From: Pipra filicauda
Taxonomy: Eukaryota > Chordata > Aves > Passeriformes > Pipridae
Reading direction: 5' to 3'
Length of the DNA: 64,000 bases
Assembly: GCF_003945595.2 (NCBI RefSeq)
Contig: NW_024104347.1
Span: 434,001-498,000 of the forward strand
In this document: piece after piece, positions 36,001 through 48,257 of the stretch
Layout: the number at the start of each line of letters is the position of its first letter
Position numbering within the stretch: the first letter of the stretch is position 1
Translations under genes and position numbers: made by a program
Notes under the pieces: generated by a model
Told to the model about the DNA's origin: nothing
What the model saw: the letters and a program-made list of their open reading frames with translations, nothing else
Databases searched by the model: none

Positions 36001-39000
36001 CTACTTTGCTTGGAGGATATATGTAGGGCTCACAAAAACACGTTCTCCACAATATGCAGTTGCCAACTGGTTCTTCTTGATCTGTGCATGCAAAACTTAA
36101 GAGAACAGTGTACATGAGGAATGAAGGAAAAAATGGTTTTGAAGATTTTTTTAAAGTTTTCTTTTCACCTGTGCCATTCTCCAAACTCTGGAGCAGATTC
36201 CCACAAGTCACACCACCTTCACAAGCTCTCTTCTTGGAGTGTAAAGAATTAGATGTATTTCACCCAAACATCTTACCTTGTTGATCTCACCCACTATGCC
36301 AACAATTTTGACTAGGACTGGGATAAAAACCCAAAAAATAGTACATTAACTCACTTGAAGTAAATTCTGAAGCAGCACTGCCAATAGGTAAACATGCTAC
36401 ATCAGTGCCCAGGACAAAATCTAATGCTCCCAATTTAAACAAGACAGAAAAATGTATTGTAGTACTTGCAAAACAAACCTCAGGACACAAAAGCTCGAGA
36501 TTCTTATTTGACCTCGGTGTCACTGAGAAATGTAATCATTAGCAGCTAGTATAAGACACGGACCACAGAAAAAATAAACTGAAAAAATTCACCTGCAAAT
36601 AGACCTTATATCTGCCAAGTTTGTTCCCCACAGCACTGATTAAAGAGAACTCTCTACCATACGTAGTAATCACACTGTTTAAATGAGCAAAGAGTTTGCT
36701 TCAAAAAATGAACAGAGAAGCTGCTTCAAAGACAAAGATGTTAAACTTGGAACCAAGAACACTTGTGTTTAATTTTCTTTCATTCAAAGGCTTTGTGTGT
36801 GGCCATGTACTTGCCCTTTGGTCCTCTGTGCCTCTAACAACCAACTATAAAATGGAAGTTGAGAGGCATTTAGAGGCTACAGGGGGCTGTATCTAAATCA
36901 GGCTCACAGATTATCTAGAATGGGAAGCTGCCTTATTTATTCATGTCCTTGGACAGATTACTCACCTGGATCTTCCTGCATTTTACTCTTCCCAGCCCTC
37001 AAGACCCTGAAAGTAGAGACTGGTTTACCCATTTCCTGCTACCATCCTTAGTTTCAATACAACACCTCCCATTAAAAAACAGAGAGGCAGAAGTGGAAGA
37101 TGCAGCTTCAGAGTCTGCTGGAAACAGTCCATGCTCTTTTTGAGCATTTCAGAGCGGCTATGCATTAGACAGGGTTTCTCACAAGGATACCAGATATGCA
37201 CTCTGGGATAGGACAGAATGGAGCAAACACTTTTTTGGCTATATTTATTGCCCAATAAATATAATAATTCTCTCAGTCTGCCAAATTAAAAGATTCATTA
37301 CCAACACAAAATGATAAATACACTTCTAGGTGGACTACATACTTTAAAACAAATCAGCAAGGGAAATTAATTTCCCAGGCAAAATAAAAGCATCACCATT
37401 ATACTCATTTAAGACTGAAAGAGCACACAGAACATGCTGTAGGGACACACAAATGTCCATGGAGCCAATCAAAATGCAAATATTCAGAAGCAGCCCAGCA
37501 AGCAACTACTGCTCATCCCTTTACCATGTTCTCCCTTTTACTCAGGCTTTCATTGTTTGATACGTGTGAGTTTGCAAAAAACTGTGTGCTTTGGTTGCAG
37601 AGTCCTGAAAGTTTAAGCTGTTCTCAACTTAGAAATAGTCTGTCATCTGGCTCATTGGTTCAGCCATTCCTGGCAACTGCCCTAATTTCAGCACACACAT
37701 GACAGGAAGAGCCCCCTGTCCTGTCACAGCTACCTCTTTCCGGCCTCAAATAATCTCTGTAGTTTTACAGAGTGAAATTAATGCAAGGCTGCTGGCTTCC
37801 TTCTCTCCTGCCCTTGCTTTTAGTCATTTAATTGCTGAAGTGGAAGTACAGATGTTAAAAGAGACAGGCACATGACAGAAAAGGCTTTCCTCTTGCTTTA
37901 AAGATGCATAATGCAACAGCAAGATGAAAGATCCCATAGCTACGAAGGATTACAATTTTCTCAAGAACAGTTTCATCTCTAACAAGATCAAACTCAACTA
38001 TTCCCCATAAATTGAGGAGGTGTCACTTTTTAACAGTTCCTTTCTTAAATCCGTTACTATTTCTCCTGGTTCGTTAACCAACCTTATTTAAGAAAGAAGA
38101 ATCATATCTTAAAAGGAAGAAGGCAGCAAGGTAGCTTTGCATGCCACCAGACAAGTTACCTACAACATGTATTGCTGCCTTCTGTTAAGAGAAACTCAAC
38201 CATGCCGAAAGCTGGCAGTTTCTTCCAGCAGCTGAGAAGTAAAAAGTCTTGTTGAGCATGTTTTCCTTTTGAGCAGCCACATGTGATGCAGCACAGCTAC
38301 TAGGCTGTGAGAAGGAAGGGGCCACAGGTCTGTGCTGGCAGACTGTGGCCCTCTCAATTTTTGTTTTCAAGTTTTCAAGAATATATTACATTTCTACATA
38401 GATGATAAAGCTAGCAATGATACCCATGAAAGGTGTTTTCAAGCACTTTTAGATTAAATGTCACCTAAAGCATGATTTGATCTGGATCTGCTTTTATATT
38501 TTTTAATCACTGACTTATAATGTGTGCATTAAAAGTCACTGAGGACAAAAAGTATTTATATTTAAGACACTATTTTTGCTTTTGTATGACTTTAAAGTGA
38601 TGACAGCTTTAAGACCCACTAGAGTAAGCAAGGATTAGACCTTAATGTGCTTTCCTTGTTTTAGTACATAAAATTTTCACATGGTCAACTTTAGAAAGAA
38701 TAGCAACTGTCAAGAGTTTTACCATGTTCTACTTTAATAGGGATGAAGCAGGGGAACATTTCTTTATTTTTTTTTAAACAGGACATGCATTCATAGAAGG
38801 AATCTAAGCCTAAAACTCACCTTTAGCCTAGGCGGGACAATCCATCTCTCTCACCTTTGGCTTTTTTTTTCTCCTTTTATTTTCTGACAGTGTTTTATTT
38901 CCCTGTACATGACCCAATCTTCAAGCCTTCTTCCACTCCCTCAAAGAGATTACATTCACACACACACCAACCATTTTTTCCCCAGGCAGAGATTTTGTAC

Positions 39001-42000
39001 CAACTGCTGAACTTTCATCTCAGCCAAAGTACATCCCAGTTGAGATGCAACAGAGACATTTCAACCCTCACCAATCTCTCTCTGCATTTTCAAGGTTTTT
39101 AAAGCATGCAAGAAGGGATGCAAGACCTTCACTGCCAATTTGGGAATTTCAGAAATGCACATTGATATTTCGTTCTTCCTGTATTTTTTTTTAAAATGTC
39201 AGACCGAAACAACCTGTGCTCTGTAGAAGCCAATTACTATAGCTTTCATGAAGGTTAAAAGTTCAAAAGGAAAGCTGGTTTCTTCATTTAGCAGCCTCTT
39301 TCAACAATTACGATAAAAAGAGTGATGTGGTTGCGTAGGTATGGCAGCAAGGGGGATGAGAGGATGGGTCTCAAAGTTTTTAATTCTTTTATTTATGACT
39401 CCCCCTCTTCCACCAGATTCTGACCTTACCCTCTTCAGGGGACACTGTCCCAAATACCAGCAATGATTAAAAGCTAGGAGAGACACATTTCTTGCTGTCC
39501 TCCTCAACACAGAGCAAATAGTTCCCAAAGCACATTTTTCCCCTGCAGCCTTTGGGAAAACTTGTCCCAGACACACAAGACATAACCATGCAAATTATAC
39601 CTCTTTTTCAAGCTTGCAGGCTTACTAGGCCTTCTTTCAAAATCCTCTTCATGCTGACAGACATAAATCAAGCAAGTAAACTTGCTCTGTGAAGTCAAAA
39701 CTTCACATGGCCATAAAGTCTTGCTTTTTCTTTTTTTCTTTTTTTAAACATTAACTTTGCACATGAGCATAAGCACCAAAAATAATGCACCGAGTATTAT
39801 CTTGCATTGGATTTTCTAATGAAAATACTCTGTAACCACAAAAGGAAATGCTTACGGATCACTAATGAAGGGACTGATTCATAAGCCTCAGAGAACAAGT
39901 GTTGAACAATGTACACTCAGTGAGGTTTCAGTTTTATCCCTTATTAAAATAAAACCACATGCTTGATCTTTGCCCACTTTGATTTATTAATGTTGTTGCT
40001 TTTCAAGATTTTGAAAGTAAGTATGAACAGAGCAGTTAGAAGAAAACAATTCATCACAAAAGCCTCATACACCAAATGTTAGAATCGCCATCTATCTTAC
40101 TTCCTCTCTTAAAAAGGTGCATTTATAGATTTGAAGGACTAGATGGGAATTCCAGTTTGAAAGTCAGAAAAGTAGGCTGATGGAAACAGTAAAGTACTAC
40201 ATCCCAAATGTAACATAGCCTCTGCTACTGTACATAAAACATCAGTTGGTCATCTGTCAATCCACTAAAATGCCACATGCATTGGAAAAATATTAAAGTA
40301 TCAGCAAGAAAAAAGGAAGAGGCCAGAGACTTATCGATTCTGAGTTGTGCATAAATAAACCCTCATATCCAAGGCAACTGTGTGGCTTTACATCTCAATA
40401 TCTTATGTTACAGACATTTTCCCCACCTGAGTTTTTCACTGGAATGCAAATCTGGATTAAAGTCACAGTGCAGAGTTTATCCTTTCAGTTGAGTCCCATT
40501 CCAGAAGATATTTGTTCTACATTACAAAGTGTGTCACATTTTCCATGGAGCATTCAGGAAACTCCTAGCACAAAAACAATGAACGGGATGTTGCGGGTCA
40601 GGATAGAGCTACACTCACTGAATAGCAACATTTGAGGAAGGGGAGGAGGAAACTTTGCACAGTCTTTTATTACTTGGCATCTTCTTGGTTCCAGCCCTGT
40701 GCAGGCTTTTGTGGGATAATCAAAGTTTGCATGCAGCTCTTGGTTGGCCAGAGCTATCCCTTGGTTTTATAAGAACTTATGCCCCAGACAACTTTATAGG
40801 ACTCACAACCATGAAACAGCTGTGACAGCTTCAGCCAGTCCACCGCAGTTCATACTCTTGTTCTTGGACCATCTGTGAACTGATTATGGGCATGTCTGCT
40901 AGTCATCCTAAGCACAGGACAGATCTGTACATTTGGGGTTGTTTTGAACATTTCTGCTAATAAAACTATCACTGCTCAGAATTATTGTTGTAATTCAGAT
41001 CTGATCTATTACTACATTACTCCTATCCTGTGCCTGGAAATACCTGGAGCATTAATATTCCCACAGCAAGAGGGTAGCTACACAGAACGCAAGGACAATA
41101 GCCATATGTTGAAGTTTCCCATGCCCACAAGCATTCAGAAGCTGGTGCTCTACCTCCTCAGTGGATCCTTCCTGTATAGGAAGGCCTTTGCACAGTACTT
41201 CGGTTGGATCAAAGCTTACGCGCCTTCCAGAAACACCTCTTGGTAAACCTCATGCTCCCAACTCTTGATGGAGTCCATGTAACAATAGATAAGTGCTGTG
41301 AGACCATGGGAGGGACGACAACTCTCATCCTCCCCTAACAGATGCTGGCTGTAACAGGAAGGAATCACTGAGAACTCTAGTTCTTTAAAGAACCACTAAG
41401 AATCAAAAAACAGTGGAAGTTCTTGAAGACCAGTGAGCTCCTGAGCACTGCTCTTGCTTTAGTAAAGTAAAGTGGTCCCCCTCATTTTACGTGAATGAAG
41501 CCCCAAGAGGTTGGTGTTTTGGGTTTTATTCAGCAGCAGCATGCATTTCTAGCTTCCCTATTTCAGATCTGGTTTTATTCATCAGACTTTCCACATGGTT
41601 ATCCTGGAAGAGCAACTCTAATGCAATACTTTCAGCATCAAATTGAGAGGCCTAATTTGTGGCCACAGCTGTGGCCTTTTATCTGTACTTCATCACTCCA
41701 ATCCAGCACAACACAAACTCCGTAATTCTTCAAACTCTGACATGCCTTAACACCACAACAGCAATTAATTGGCCTCTTCCAGACTCTGCCATTAAAATAA
41801 AACTAACATACCGCAATCTGAAAATAAAACAAATTCAGTCCCAGCCCTACCCAACCTCTCTATAATTTAAAGAAAACCCCTGCAACTTCAGCATTTAAGA
41901 ATTGGGACTTTTGACGGAAACTTTTTTTATTCATACGCTTACTTTTAAAGGTTACTGATAAATCCAAACCAGTAACTTCACATTAGCACCCAAACTACAT

Positions 42001-42097
42001 CATTAGCTAAACTTTTTACAGGGACTTTGGAAAAAAAAGTCTCCCGTGGTCAAAAAAAAGTAAAACTAACTGAAATATTTTCATATTGACCTGAAAG

Positions 42098-42140
42098 AAA
42101 AACAAACAAACAAACAAAACACAAACCCAACCAAAAACTC
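42098..42140. repeat. (CAAA)n-rich tract
   Basis: CAAA units followed by CCAACC; one of the A/C-only tracts of this window. Confidence 0.75.
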
Positions 42141-43734
42141 CACTCAACAACTACTTCACTACAAAGAATTTAAGATTAAATGGCAGTTTCAAAGACAATT
42201 CAGACTAAGAAATACCACCCTATAAATCTGTGAATAGGGGGTTCTTTTGATAATGCCCTCATTAGGTAAGTTAGGGTCATTAAAGCCTTTTCCCAATAAC
42301 ACAGTAACTGGCTTTTCATATAAAGAAAAAAGGTTTTCTTCCTTTCATTTGCAAAGAAAAGTCTAACAGTAAAATAACATCATCAGATGGAATAACACCT
42401 CCCTATTACATCATAAAAAGAAACCTCACTTCAAAGTAGAGATGATTTTAGACTGAAATGAGTAAGTTTTTAATCAAAAAGGACATTCACATTTAAGTCA
42501 CTGTGATTGTATTTGAACTTTTATTCACTAAGCTTACTCAGCTCCATTCTCTCCTCTAGGAAGCAAATATAGTTCATATTAGTTCCCTTATATTCCATAT
42601 GGAAGCATAGGGCAAAACAACTTTGATATTACCCTTAGCAATAAGACTAGCAGACCAGGCAGGGGTCTAAGAAGAAACACACCACTTCCAAAATAAAACT
42701 GCATTTCACAGAGTAATTAAACATCCCATGCATGTAGCACAGCTGAACCACTCAAGAAGCTCAGTGATTTAAGAGTGACCTCAGAATACAAACCATGCAA
42801 TAGGAAAGCCCAAATATGGCACATGTCCCTTCATAGTAGGCACACTGCATTACAAAGTATTAAGGCATGCCCTCCCAGTTACCTGGACCTTCCTGAGTTT
42901 TTTTGAGGCTTAACCAAATAATAAATGTTTCTGCAGCAACCTTCAAAATTATTAAGTTTTCCTAAAGGCCCTTTTCAAATCAACTGTTACCTTTTGTAAC
43001 AGATGTATTCTAAAGGCATTTAACCCTGAAGTTTACTACCCCCAGTATCTAAATACAAATCAAGAACTATCTTTCTCAGCTGGTATTCACTCTTGTCACT
43101 ACTAAGGTGAATATTTAAACTTGTTTAAAAAAATAGATATTGTTTCATTAACTAGTTTTACATGGCAATTTTAAATTAATTATTGCTAAATGCACACTGC
43201 TAGGCACCAGAGCAAACTCACATGGGTAACCAATTAAAACAAATAAAACCTAAGAGAAACAGCCATTTATCATTGGAGACTTAAAAAAAATAAAAACAAA
43301 TACAAAAAACAACCCCCACAAAAAGAACCATCACCAGCCTTTCAGAAACAAATCTCAGATCATAGCTGTAATATATAACAAAAGGTGAGATTGAGAGAGA
43401 GTAGTTCTATTGCACATTATAAAATATGTCTCCACATTTTACAGACCATATGTTATTTGACTCACTCACTCCTTCCTGGAGATAATAGTCTTTTCCTTTA
43501 TCATCACGCTCTTCAACCTGCAGATACCAACTATTGTTTTCTGTCAGACTGATACAGAACTAAATAAGTTCAAAGCAAGTGTTCTCCAACTTGAATTTAG
43601 CTTTCAAGTCTGCTGCTTGCTCTTCATGAAAGAAAACAGTTTTTTGCAACTTAGATTGTTCACCTTCTCCAGCTACACCAATTAGACTAATGAGAGTTAC
43701 TACTCCCACAAACCTAGCTTTTTTTTTTAATGCA

Positions 43735-43975
43735 ATCATTTAGCCTCACAGGCTTGCCAAGCTGGTGAACAGGGCTTTAAACTAAAACTGCTGGGGGAGG
43801 GGAACCTCAATCCACCCAAATCATAAATCAGTTTGATGCCAGGGCCAGCAAGAGATGTCGAGAGCCTAAAGAGGGATTGAAGGTCAGAAGGAGAGCACTT
43901 GAAGAGCAGCACAAAGGGATTTCAGTCACTCCAGTCAGTAAGCTGGCTGCTTTTGGGGCCCAACTGAAATGTCTC

Positions 43976-44014
<39 letters not shown>

Positions 44015-46657
44015 TAAACAAGAGTTGGAGACATGCACATGTCTGCAGGGCTATGATCTTACTGGTATCATAAAGATGTGTGGGGTGACTCCTTTGACTA
44101 GAGTATTGGCATGGAAGGATACAGGCTCTTCAGGAAGAACAGGCAGGGAAGACTCAGAGGTGAGTCATGTCAGTGACCAGCTGGAGTGCATGGAGGTTTG
44201 TCCGGGGATAGATGAGGAACCAACTGAGAACTTTCAGTCAGGATTAAAGTGAGGCCAGGGACAGGTGACATTATATATATATAGTGGGGGTCTGCTACAG
44301 GCTGCCTGACCCAAAGACTGAGCAGAGGAGGCCCTCTCCACACAGATAGGAACAGCCTCATGTTCACAGCTGGTCCTCATGGACTTCAACCACCCTGACA
44401 TTTGCTGGCGGGACAACACAGCAGGGCATAAGTAATCCAGGAGGTTCCTGGAATGCATTGATGATAACTTCCTTCCACAAGTGCTGGAGGAGTCAATGAG
44501 GAGAGGTGCTATGCTGGACTATAGTTTAATCAACAAGGAAGGGCTGATGGGGAATGTGAAGCTCAAGAGTAGCCTTGGCTGCAGTGACCATGAAATGGTA
44601 GAGTTCAGCATCCTTGGGGCAGCAAGGAGAGCGCACAGCAAGCTCACTACCCTGGATGTCAGGAGAGCAGACTTTGGTCTCTTCAGGGATCTGCTTGGTA
44701 CAGTACCATGGGGTAAAGCCCTAAAGGGAAGACAGGCCATGAGGAGCTGGTTGATATTCAAGGATCACCTCTTGGAAGCTCAGGAGCAATGCCAATGAAG
44801 AAGTCGGGGAAAAAATGCCAGCAGGCCTGCATGGATGAATATGTAGCTCCTAGAAAAATTCAAGCAGAAAAAGCAAGCCTATGGAGGTGGAAGAGGGGAG
44901 AGGCGGCCCAGGAAGGATACAGAGAAACTGCCTGAGCTGCTACGGATCAGGTGGAAAGCTAAAGCCCTAATAGAATGAAATCTGGCCACTGACACCAAGG
45001 GCAACAATAAAAGATTCAATAAGTACACTGGTGACTAAAGGAAGACTAGGGAAAATGTGGGCCCTCTACAGAAAGAAATGGGAGATCTCATTGCCCAGGT
45101 CATGGAGAAGACTGAGGTACCCAATGATATTTTTGCCTCAGTCTTCACCAGCAAGTGCTCCAGCCACACCACCCAAGTTGCAGAAGGTAAAGGCAGGGAT
45201 TGGGAGAATGAAGAATCACCCACTGCAGGAGACGATCAAGTCTGACACCATCTAAGGAACCTGAAAGCCACTATCCATCATGTTCAAGAAGTCATGCCAG
45301 TCAAGTGAAGTTCCCACTGACTGGAAAAGGAGAAACAAATCTGCCAGGGAACTACCAGCCAGTCAGTCTCACCTTTGTGCCTGGCAAAATCATGGAGCAG
45401 ATCCTCCTGGAAACTGTGCTAAAGCACATGGAAAGTAAGGACCTGATTGGTGACAGGCAATATGGTTTCAATAAGGGCAAATTGTGACAGATAAATCTAG
45501 TGGCCTTTTATGACAGGGTTATAGCATTGGTGGATAAGGAAAGAGCACATGATACCATCTAACTGGACTTTTGCAAAGCATTTGACACTGTCCTGCATGA
45601 CATCCTTGTCTCTAAATTGGAGAGACACGGACTTCATGGATGGACCACCTCACAAATAATGAATTGTCTGCATGGTCACACTCAAAGAGCTGTAGTCAAC
45701 AGCTAAATGTCCAAGTGGAAAGCACTTGGACATTGTGGAGTGGCGAGCGGAGTGACAAGTGGCATTCCTCAGGGGTCCGTACCAGGACCAGTGCTGTTTA
45801 ACATCTTTGTCAGTGACATGAACAGTGAGATTGAGTGCATACAGCCAGTTTGCTGATGATACCAAGCTGTATAGTGTGGTTGACACACTGGAGGGAAGGG
45901 ATGACATCCATTAGAACCTGGACAAGCTTGAGAGATGGGCCTCCTCATGAAGTTTAAAAAAGCCAAATGTAAGGTTCTGCACCTGGATCAGGTCAATCCC
46001 AAGCACAAATACATGCTGGGTGGAAAATGGATCAAGAGCAGCCATGAGGAGAAGGACCTGGGGATGCTGGAGAATGAGAAGCTTGACATGATCAAGCCAT
46101 GTGGACTTGCAGCACAGAAAGCCAACTGTGCTCCAGGTTGCACCAAAAGCAGCATGGCCAGTAGAACGAGGGAGGTGATCCTGCCCCTATAGTGCCCTTT
46201 CATGAGACCCCATCTGGAGTGCTGTATCCAGTTCTGGGGTACTCAGCACAGGAAGGACATTTGTTGGAGCAAGTCCGGAGGAGGACCACAAGATGATCAG
46301 AGGGAAGGAGTACCTCTCCTATAAGGACAGGCTGAGAGAGTTGGGGCTGTTAAGCCTGGAGAAGGCTCTGGAGAGACCTTAGAGCAGCCCTTCAGTACCT
46401 AAAGGCAGCCTACAAGAAAGATGTGGAGGGCATGTAGTGATAATACAAGGAGTAATGGCTTTAAACTGAGAGTAGGTTTAGACTAGACATTAGGAAAAAA
46501 AATCTTTATTGTGAGCGTGGTAATGTACTGGAACAGGTTGCCCAGAGAAGTTGTGGATGCCCCACCTCTGGTAGTGTTCAAGGCCAGGTTGGACAGGGCT
46601 TTGGGCAACATGGTCTAGTGGAAGGTGTACCTACCTATAGGGGTATTCTATGATTCC
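43735..46657 (+). mobile_element. CR1 LINE, nearly complete ORF2 plus 3' end, decayed
   Basis: About 2.9 kb of CR1 in one orientation. The 5' part (from GGCTTTAAACTA.. near 43775) precedes the endonuclease region, where DFNHPDICWRD (near 44381) and SDHEMVEF (44583-44606) are readable. The reverse transcriptase follows with NYQPVSLT near 45350, [10 protein letters not shown] near 45565, SGVPQGSVPGP near 45755 and the catalytic FADD box at 45849-45860. Then come the C-terminal region (KCKVLHL near 45964), NRLPREVV-like sequence near 46530 and the terminal ATTCTATGATTC at 46645-46656. Frames are broken many times, so it is inactive. The G of the usual MGDFN endonuclease motif is missing. The last 3' UTR section is internally shortened. 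Antisense to ELMO1. The 5' border is approximate. Confidence 0.92.
43979..44010. repeat. (AC)16 microsatellite inside the CR1
   Basis: Sixteen perfect AC units located between the 5' CR1 section and the endonuclease region, so it arose or expanded after insertion. Confidence 0.95.
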
Positions 46658-47221
46658 TGAGCTCAGGCTTTTAGAATAGCATCAAGAGTGGATATTGCAA
46701 TAAAGCCACAGGAGATGGTTTCACTGATAACTTTTGGTGACCCCTAAATCCTTCATAAGGATGTCCTGAAACTTTCCAGTTTATTGGTCTATTCTATCGG
46801 ATAGGGAAATACATATCATTACCCAGGTACAAACAAGTATTGTGACTCATCCATGGGCTTCTGTTCACTGTAGCAAGGGACTATTTGCACAGTATCCTAG
46901 TACTCTACTCCCCTCCACAAAATGACTCATCCAAGATTGTTCATGATATAAACTGATGTAAGCTGTGCAGCTGAGGAGCAGAGGTTCAAGGCACAGACTC
47001 TTTCTGAGGTAAACATGCATCTTGGTTTGACAGACTATCTACATTTTGATGGAACATAAAGGACCTCCCACATTCTCAAGAGTCCTGCCACATAGAAGGA
47101 GGAACAAATCAGCTGCCATCATTTACTCATATACAACTTTGCCATATGGCAGCCCACAATACATTTCTGCCCTGTAGAACCAGGTGCAGATTATTTGTAT
47201 AAATTCTCCTGGTAAGACCTT

Positions 47222-47275
47222 CATACCAAGGTCACACAGAAAGTCACTGTCAGAATTTAAAGTAGAAAATTGAAT
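47222..47275 (+). repeat. MIR/L2-like relic
   Basis: Contains AAGGTCACACAGAAAGTCAC followed by TGTCAGAATTTAAAGTAGAA, matching the AAGGTCACACAGCAAGTCAGTGGCAGAGCTGGGA.. end of MIR-type repeats. Confidence 0.55.
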
Positions 47276-48203
47276 TTCTTTGCTGTTGGTTTCCATGAGG
47301 GAAGGATTTCACCACTTAACTCCCAAATTCAATCCTAGTGCTACAGTCATAAGGGCAGCGTCTTACATACAAAGCAAGGAGTGCAGGAATCAAGAGATAC
47401 AAAAGGAGACCAATGAACTACTGAAATGTGCAAAGTCCTTATTTCTTTAAGATATTGCATAGATTCTGAAGATGACTAAGAATTTTATTCATGAAAAATC
47501 AACCCCAAATAACTCAAAAGAACATTCAGCGTGGGAGGTTCTTTTGCAAAAATTAAATAGCAATTGTGATGAAATAGCATCTTCTACCAACTTACCAAAG
47601 AATTTACATTTTGCTCATGCTCTTACCTAACTGTGTAGAGCCAGGAATCATACACAAGGGATAATAGCCAATCTGTTATCCCAAAATGTAGCATTATTTC
47701 AAAAACATGTTTGGAAGAGCAGGAAGCAAAAGCAGGGTTAATTTTAAAAAAAATCTTAGGGCAAGATTCTTATTTCAGAGCTATCCAATAGATCGAACCT
47801 CCAGTTCACATCAGCTACAGATCTGCACAGAGCTAATTTTAGCAGAATTTAAAAAATGCTGGCTTAGCATGTTTGATCTACTTATATTCAAACTAGTTAT
47901 CATTTGACTTACCTGTACCCAAACCTGATGCCTCATGACTTAAAACCTGGTATCACAAAAGTGCTGCCAGAAGATGACAAGAAAGGCTATTAGCCCAAAT
48001 CACTACTTACTAACTATGCTCTTAGAATTCTTTCCTTCTCCCTCACCTGTGCTGTATTCATAGGAATGTGATTTTCTTCCTTTCAGGTACATCATCTAGA
48101 CATTCTGCGGATATCAGCAGGTCAACAGAGTTCCAACTCCTCCAATACCATCACTAGAATATATGTATTTTAAGGATCTTCATTTCCAAAGCTGTTGACA
48201 ACT

Positions 48204-48257
48204 TTCGGACTCAATGATCTCTGTGGATCCCTTCCAATTCACAATATTCTGTGATTA
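48204..48257 (+). mobile_element. CR1 3' terminus fragment (about 54 bp)
   Basis: CGGACTCAATGATCTCTGTG, CCCTTCCAATTC and ATATTCTGTGATTA form a decayed CR1 3' end in the plus orientation. Confidence 0.8.

Larger units (their letters stand above)
31820..43734 (-). other. 5'-UTR intron or 5' flank of ELMO1, middle part
   Basis: No coding exon recognised. It holds the CR1 tail at 32920-33000, A16 at about 32160 and (CAAA)n sequence at 42098-42140. Open frames such as plus 33982..34287 have no recognisable product. Confidence 0.7.
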
